In this document: positions 4,493-6,358 of the stretch, piece by piece
Layout: each line of letters opens with the position of its first letter
How positions within the stretch are numbered: position 1 is the stretch's first letter
NCBI GenBank assembly: GCA_030624785.1
Contig: JAUXJK010000126.1
Span: 1-6,358, forward strand
Reading direction: 5' to 3'
Origin: Actinomycetes bacterium
GTDB taxonomy: Bacteria > Actinomycetota > Thermoleophilia > Gaiellales > Gaiellaceae
DNA length: 6,358 nt
The notes under the pieces: generated by a model
What the model was told of the DNA's origin: nothing
What the model saw: only the letters and a program-made list of their open reading frames with translations
Database searches by the model: none
Program-made: the position numbers and the translations under genes

Positions 4493-6358
4493 GTGGGGTG
4501 GTCGACACTCATTGGGGGGGTGCGACGCAACCTGTCACGTCGCACGCTCACCCGCGTTGCAGTCATCGCCGCTCTCGTGGTGTCCGCCGGGCTGCTCGTT
4601 TCAGCGTTGTGGCTCTCCCGCGGCAGTGGTGATTCACTGCCGCCAGACGTGCAGATCAACGGCATCGAGCTCGGTGGGGTTGACGTCGACGACGCGCAGG
4701 TCATTCTTGACGCTCACGTCAGCGAGCGGCTCACGCAGCCGGTGACCTTTGTATATCCAGGAGGTCAGTACAGCATCGACGCGAGTGACCTGGGCCTTCA
4801 GCCCGGCGTCTCTAGAGCGCTCGAGGAAGCGCAGGACAGCCGCGGAGCGTTCAGCCGTCTCAAGGCTCGGCTCGGTTTCTCTGATCCCATTGAGATCAGC
4901 ATCGAATATCGAGTTGAGCCGGCTGCGATACGCGATGTCGTCGACGAGATCGCCGATCTCGTCAACCAACGCGTGCGGCCGGCGAGCATTCGCGTTGTCA
5001 GCAACGAGATCGTCACTCGAACCGCGCGGCACGGTATCGAGGTCGACACGGAGGAGCTGTTCGAGCTCCTCCGACTGCTGCCACCAACGGTCGATGTGCC
5101 GGTAGCCCAGGTTGAACCAAGTGTGTCAGACGACGCAATCGAGTCGGCTCTTGCGCGGGCTCAAGCGTTGACGGAGAGTCCACCAGAGGTCGTGTTCCGT
5201 CGCACGCGTCTCGCTCTTCCAGCCGGTCTCATACGCCGTGCGCTCCGGTTCAACAACGAAGGAACTCAGATAGCAGTGGATCTCGATGTACAAACGCTCG
5301 CTTCGCGACTGCGCGGTGCCTTCAAGCAGTACGAGCGTGACCCCTCTGACGCAACGTTCGCCGTCGAGGGTAGCGCCGCCCGTGTCGTTCCCGGGAAGGT
5401 CGGTCGACGCTTTGCGGCGGCACTGACCGTTGAGGCGATTCTCGCTGGGGCGGCGACCAGCGAAGTGAAGGCCGCGTTCAGGGAACGGAGGCCTGCGTTC
5501 ACGACGGCCATGGCCAACGACCTCGGCGTCAGGCATCTGGTTGCGTCGTACGCGACGGAGTACTCGTGTTGCCAGCCTCGGGTGACGAACATTCAGCAGG
5601 CGGCCGCGATTCTCGACGGACAGATCATCCATCCTGGGGAAACGTTTTCCCTCAACGAACGGCTTGGCGAGCGCACGCCAGAGCGCGGCTTCGTCGCTGC
5701 TCCGATGATCGGTGAGGGAGGCAAGCTGGTCGACGCCGTTGGCGGCGGCGTGAGTCAGGTCGCGACCACGATCTTCAACACGGCCTTCTTCGCCGGCCTT
5801 GAGCTCATCACACACTCGCCGCACTCCTTCTACATCTCGCGCTACCCCGAAGGCCGTGAGGCCACGATTTCGTGGGGCGGGCCCGAGTTGGTGTTTCGCA
5901 ACGATTGGTCAGCCGCAGTGTTCATACGGGTCTTCGCCTCGGACACCGCGATCACGGTCAGCTTCTACTCGACGAAACTACGTCGGCGCGTCGAGACCAG
6001 TACGAGCGAGCGATTTGATCGAGTCCGAGCCAAAGTGGTCAAAGAAGAGAACGACGAGCTCGAGCCAGGGACTCGCGACGTTGTGCAGGTCGGCGGCACG
6101 CCGGGTTTCGCCGTCGCATACACACGCAAGGTTTATCGCGGAGATGAGCTTCTTCGAGACGAGCGATGGGTTACCGGATATGACCCGGCCAACACGATCG
6201 TCGAGGTCGGCCCAAAACTCGAGAAAGAGGAACCCGCAGTGGACCCGGATCCGGCGCCTGAGGATGAGGCCGGCGCGAACGAAGAAGCCGGCAACCCGGA
6301 TGGTGCTGTTGATTCGCCCGCCAATGAGGGAGGCGATGTCCCTTCCTCTGACCCTCCG
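4493..6358 (+). CDS. VanW-family membrane-anchored cell-envelope protein (C-terminus cut by window edge)
   Basis: The frame is open for 622 codons to the right edge. A basic N-terminus (R11, R12, R16, R17, R21) precedes one membrane segment at about 22-41, so the rest should be outside the cell. Next come two regions resembling the putative peptidoglycan-binding PG_binding_4 domain, about 52-125 (V-Q-I-N-G-I-E-L-G-G-V) and 212-325. The VanW domain, about 357-475, has Y-S-C359-C360-Q-P-R-V-T-N-I, H-P-G-E-T-F-S-L-N, G417-G-G-V-S421-Q-V-A-T-T and H-S-F-Y-I-S-R-Y-P-E-G. A G5-like segment spans roughly 515-574, followed by an acidic Pro/Glu/Asp/Gly tail. VanW occurs in some glycopeptide-resistance clusters, but its biochemical role is unsettled, and no other van gene is here. 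A wall-linked structural or remodelling role is inferred. The start could instead be the GTG at 4520, which keeps the membrane segment. Confidence 0.87.
   Translation, partial: MGWSTLIGGVRRNLSRRTLTRVAVIAALVVSAGLLVSALWLSRGSGDSLPPDVQINGIELGGVDVDDAQVILDAHVSERLTQPVTFVYPGGQYSIDASDLGLQPGVSRALEEAQDSRGAFSRLKARLGFSDPIEISIEYRVEPAAIRDVVDEIADLVNQRVRPASIRVVSNEIVTRTARHGIEVDTEELFELLRLLPPTVDVPVAQVEPSVSDDAIESALARAQALTESPPEVVFRRTRLALPAGLIRRALRFNNEGTQIAVDLDVQTLASRLRGAFKQYERDPSDATFAVEGSAARVVPGKVGRRFAAALTVEAILAGAATSEVKAAFRERRPAFTTAMANDLGVRHLVASYATEYSCCQPRVTNIQQAAAILDGQIIHPGETFSLNERLGERTPERGFVAAPMIGEGGKLVDAVGGGVSQVATTIFNTAFFAGLELITHSPHSFYISRYPEGREATISWGGPELVFRNDWSAAVFIRVFASDTAITVSFYSTKLRRRVETSTSERFDRVRAKVVKEENDELEPGTRDVVQVGGTPGFAVAYTRKVYRGDELLRDERWVTGYDPANTIVEVGPKLEKEEPAVDPDPAPEDEAGANEEAGNPDGAVDSPANEGGDVPSSDPP

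Noticed and set aside
4634..5824. Long minus-strand frames opposite the VanW gene
   Set aside because: They are antisense shadows with no recognisable motifs, while the plus frame carries clear VanW and membrane-anchor features.
4493..6358. Glycopeptide resistance cluster
   Set aside because: Only a VanW-family protein is present; there is no VanH, VanA, VanX or VanRS, and VanW proteins are widespread in actinobacteria without resistance.

Overview
The window looks like chromosomal DNA of a high-GC actinobacterium. The strongest clue is the right-hand VanW-family protein. Its core (a CC-Q-P-R-x-T-N-I motif, a GGG-V-SQ-x-A-T-T motif and an H-S-x-Y-I-S-R-Y-P-E-G-R-E-A-T stretch) is the form I know from actinobacterial VanW proteins. 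GTG starts are common here (DUF35 protein, membrane protein, probably VanW), and Shine-Dalgarno sites are often weak or absent, which agrees. I cannot place it below phylum level with confidence.

Layout from left to right. (1) Minus strand, running off the left edge: an almost complete glutaredoxin. (2) Plus strand, about 298-3362: a compact four-gene set encoding an isochorismatase-family cysteine hydrolase, a thiolase-fold protein lacking the canonical catalytic Cys and His, a small DUF35 (zinc ribbon plus OB-fold) partner, and an SDR dehydrogenase. The thiolase and DUF35 genes overlap by 4 nt, and the SDR ribosome-binding site overlaps the DUF35 stop codon. (3) Minus strand, 4305-3384: a copper-response unit made of an HMA metallochaperone-like domain in frame with a CsoR repressor, overlapping by 11 nt a four-helix membrane protein of unknown function. 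A perfect CsoR-type palindrome lies upstream. (4) Plus strand from about 4493 to the right edge: a membrane-anchored VanW-family cell-envelope protein, incomplete at its C-terminus.

How the genes may work together. The thiolase-like/DUF35 pair resembles the Ltp2/ChsH2-DUF35 steroid side-chain aldolase arrangement, so the set may break a carbon-carbon bond in a CoA-thioester catabolic route. The SDR would handle an alcohol/ketone step and the isochorismatase-like enzyme an amide or related hydrolysis. The substrate cannot be read from the sequence. The copper unit is probably autoregulated through the palindrome, with CsoR leaving the operator when it binds Cu(I). No CopA ATPase is visible in the window, although the HMA domain reads like the N-terminal domain of one.

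No RNA genes, insertion sequences, CRISPR arrays, convincing terminators or long repeats were seen. No stretch longer than about 135 bases lacks a gene; the longest is the regulatory region between the copper unit and the VanW gene.
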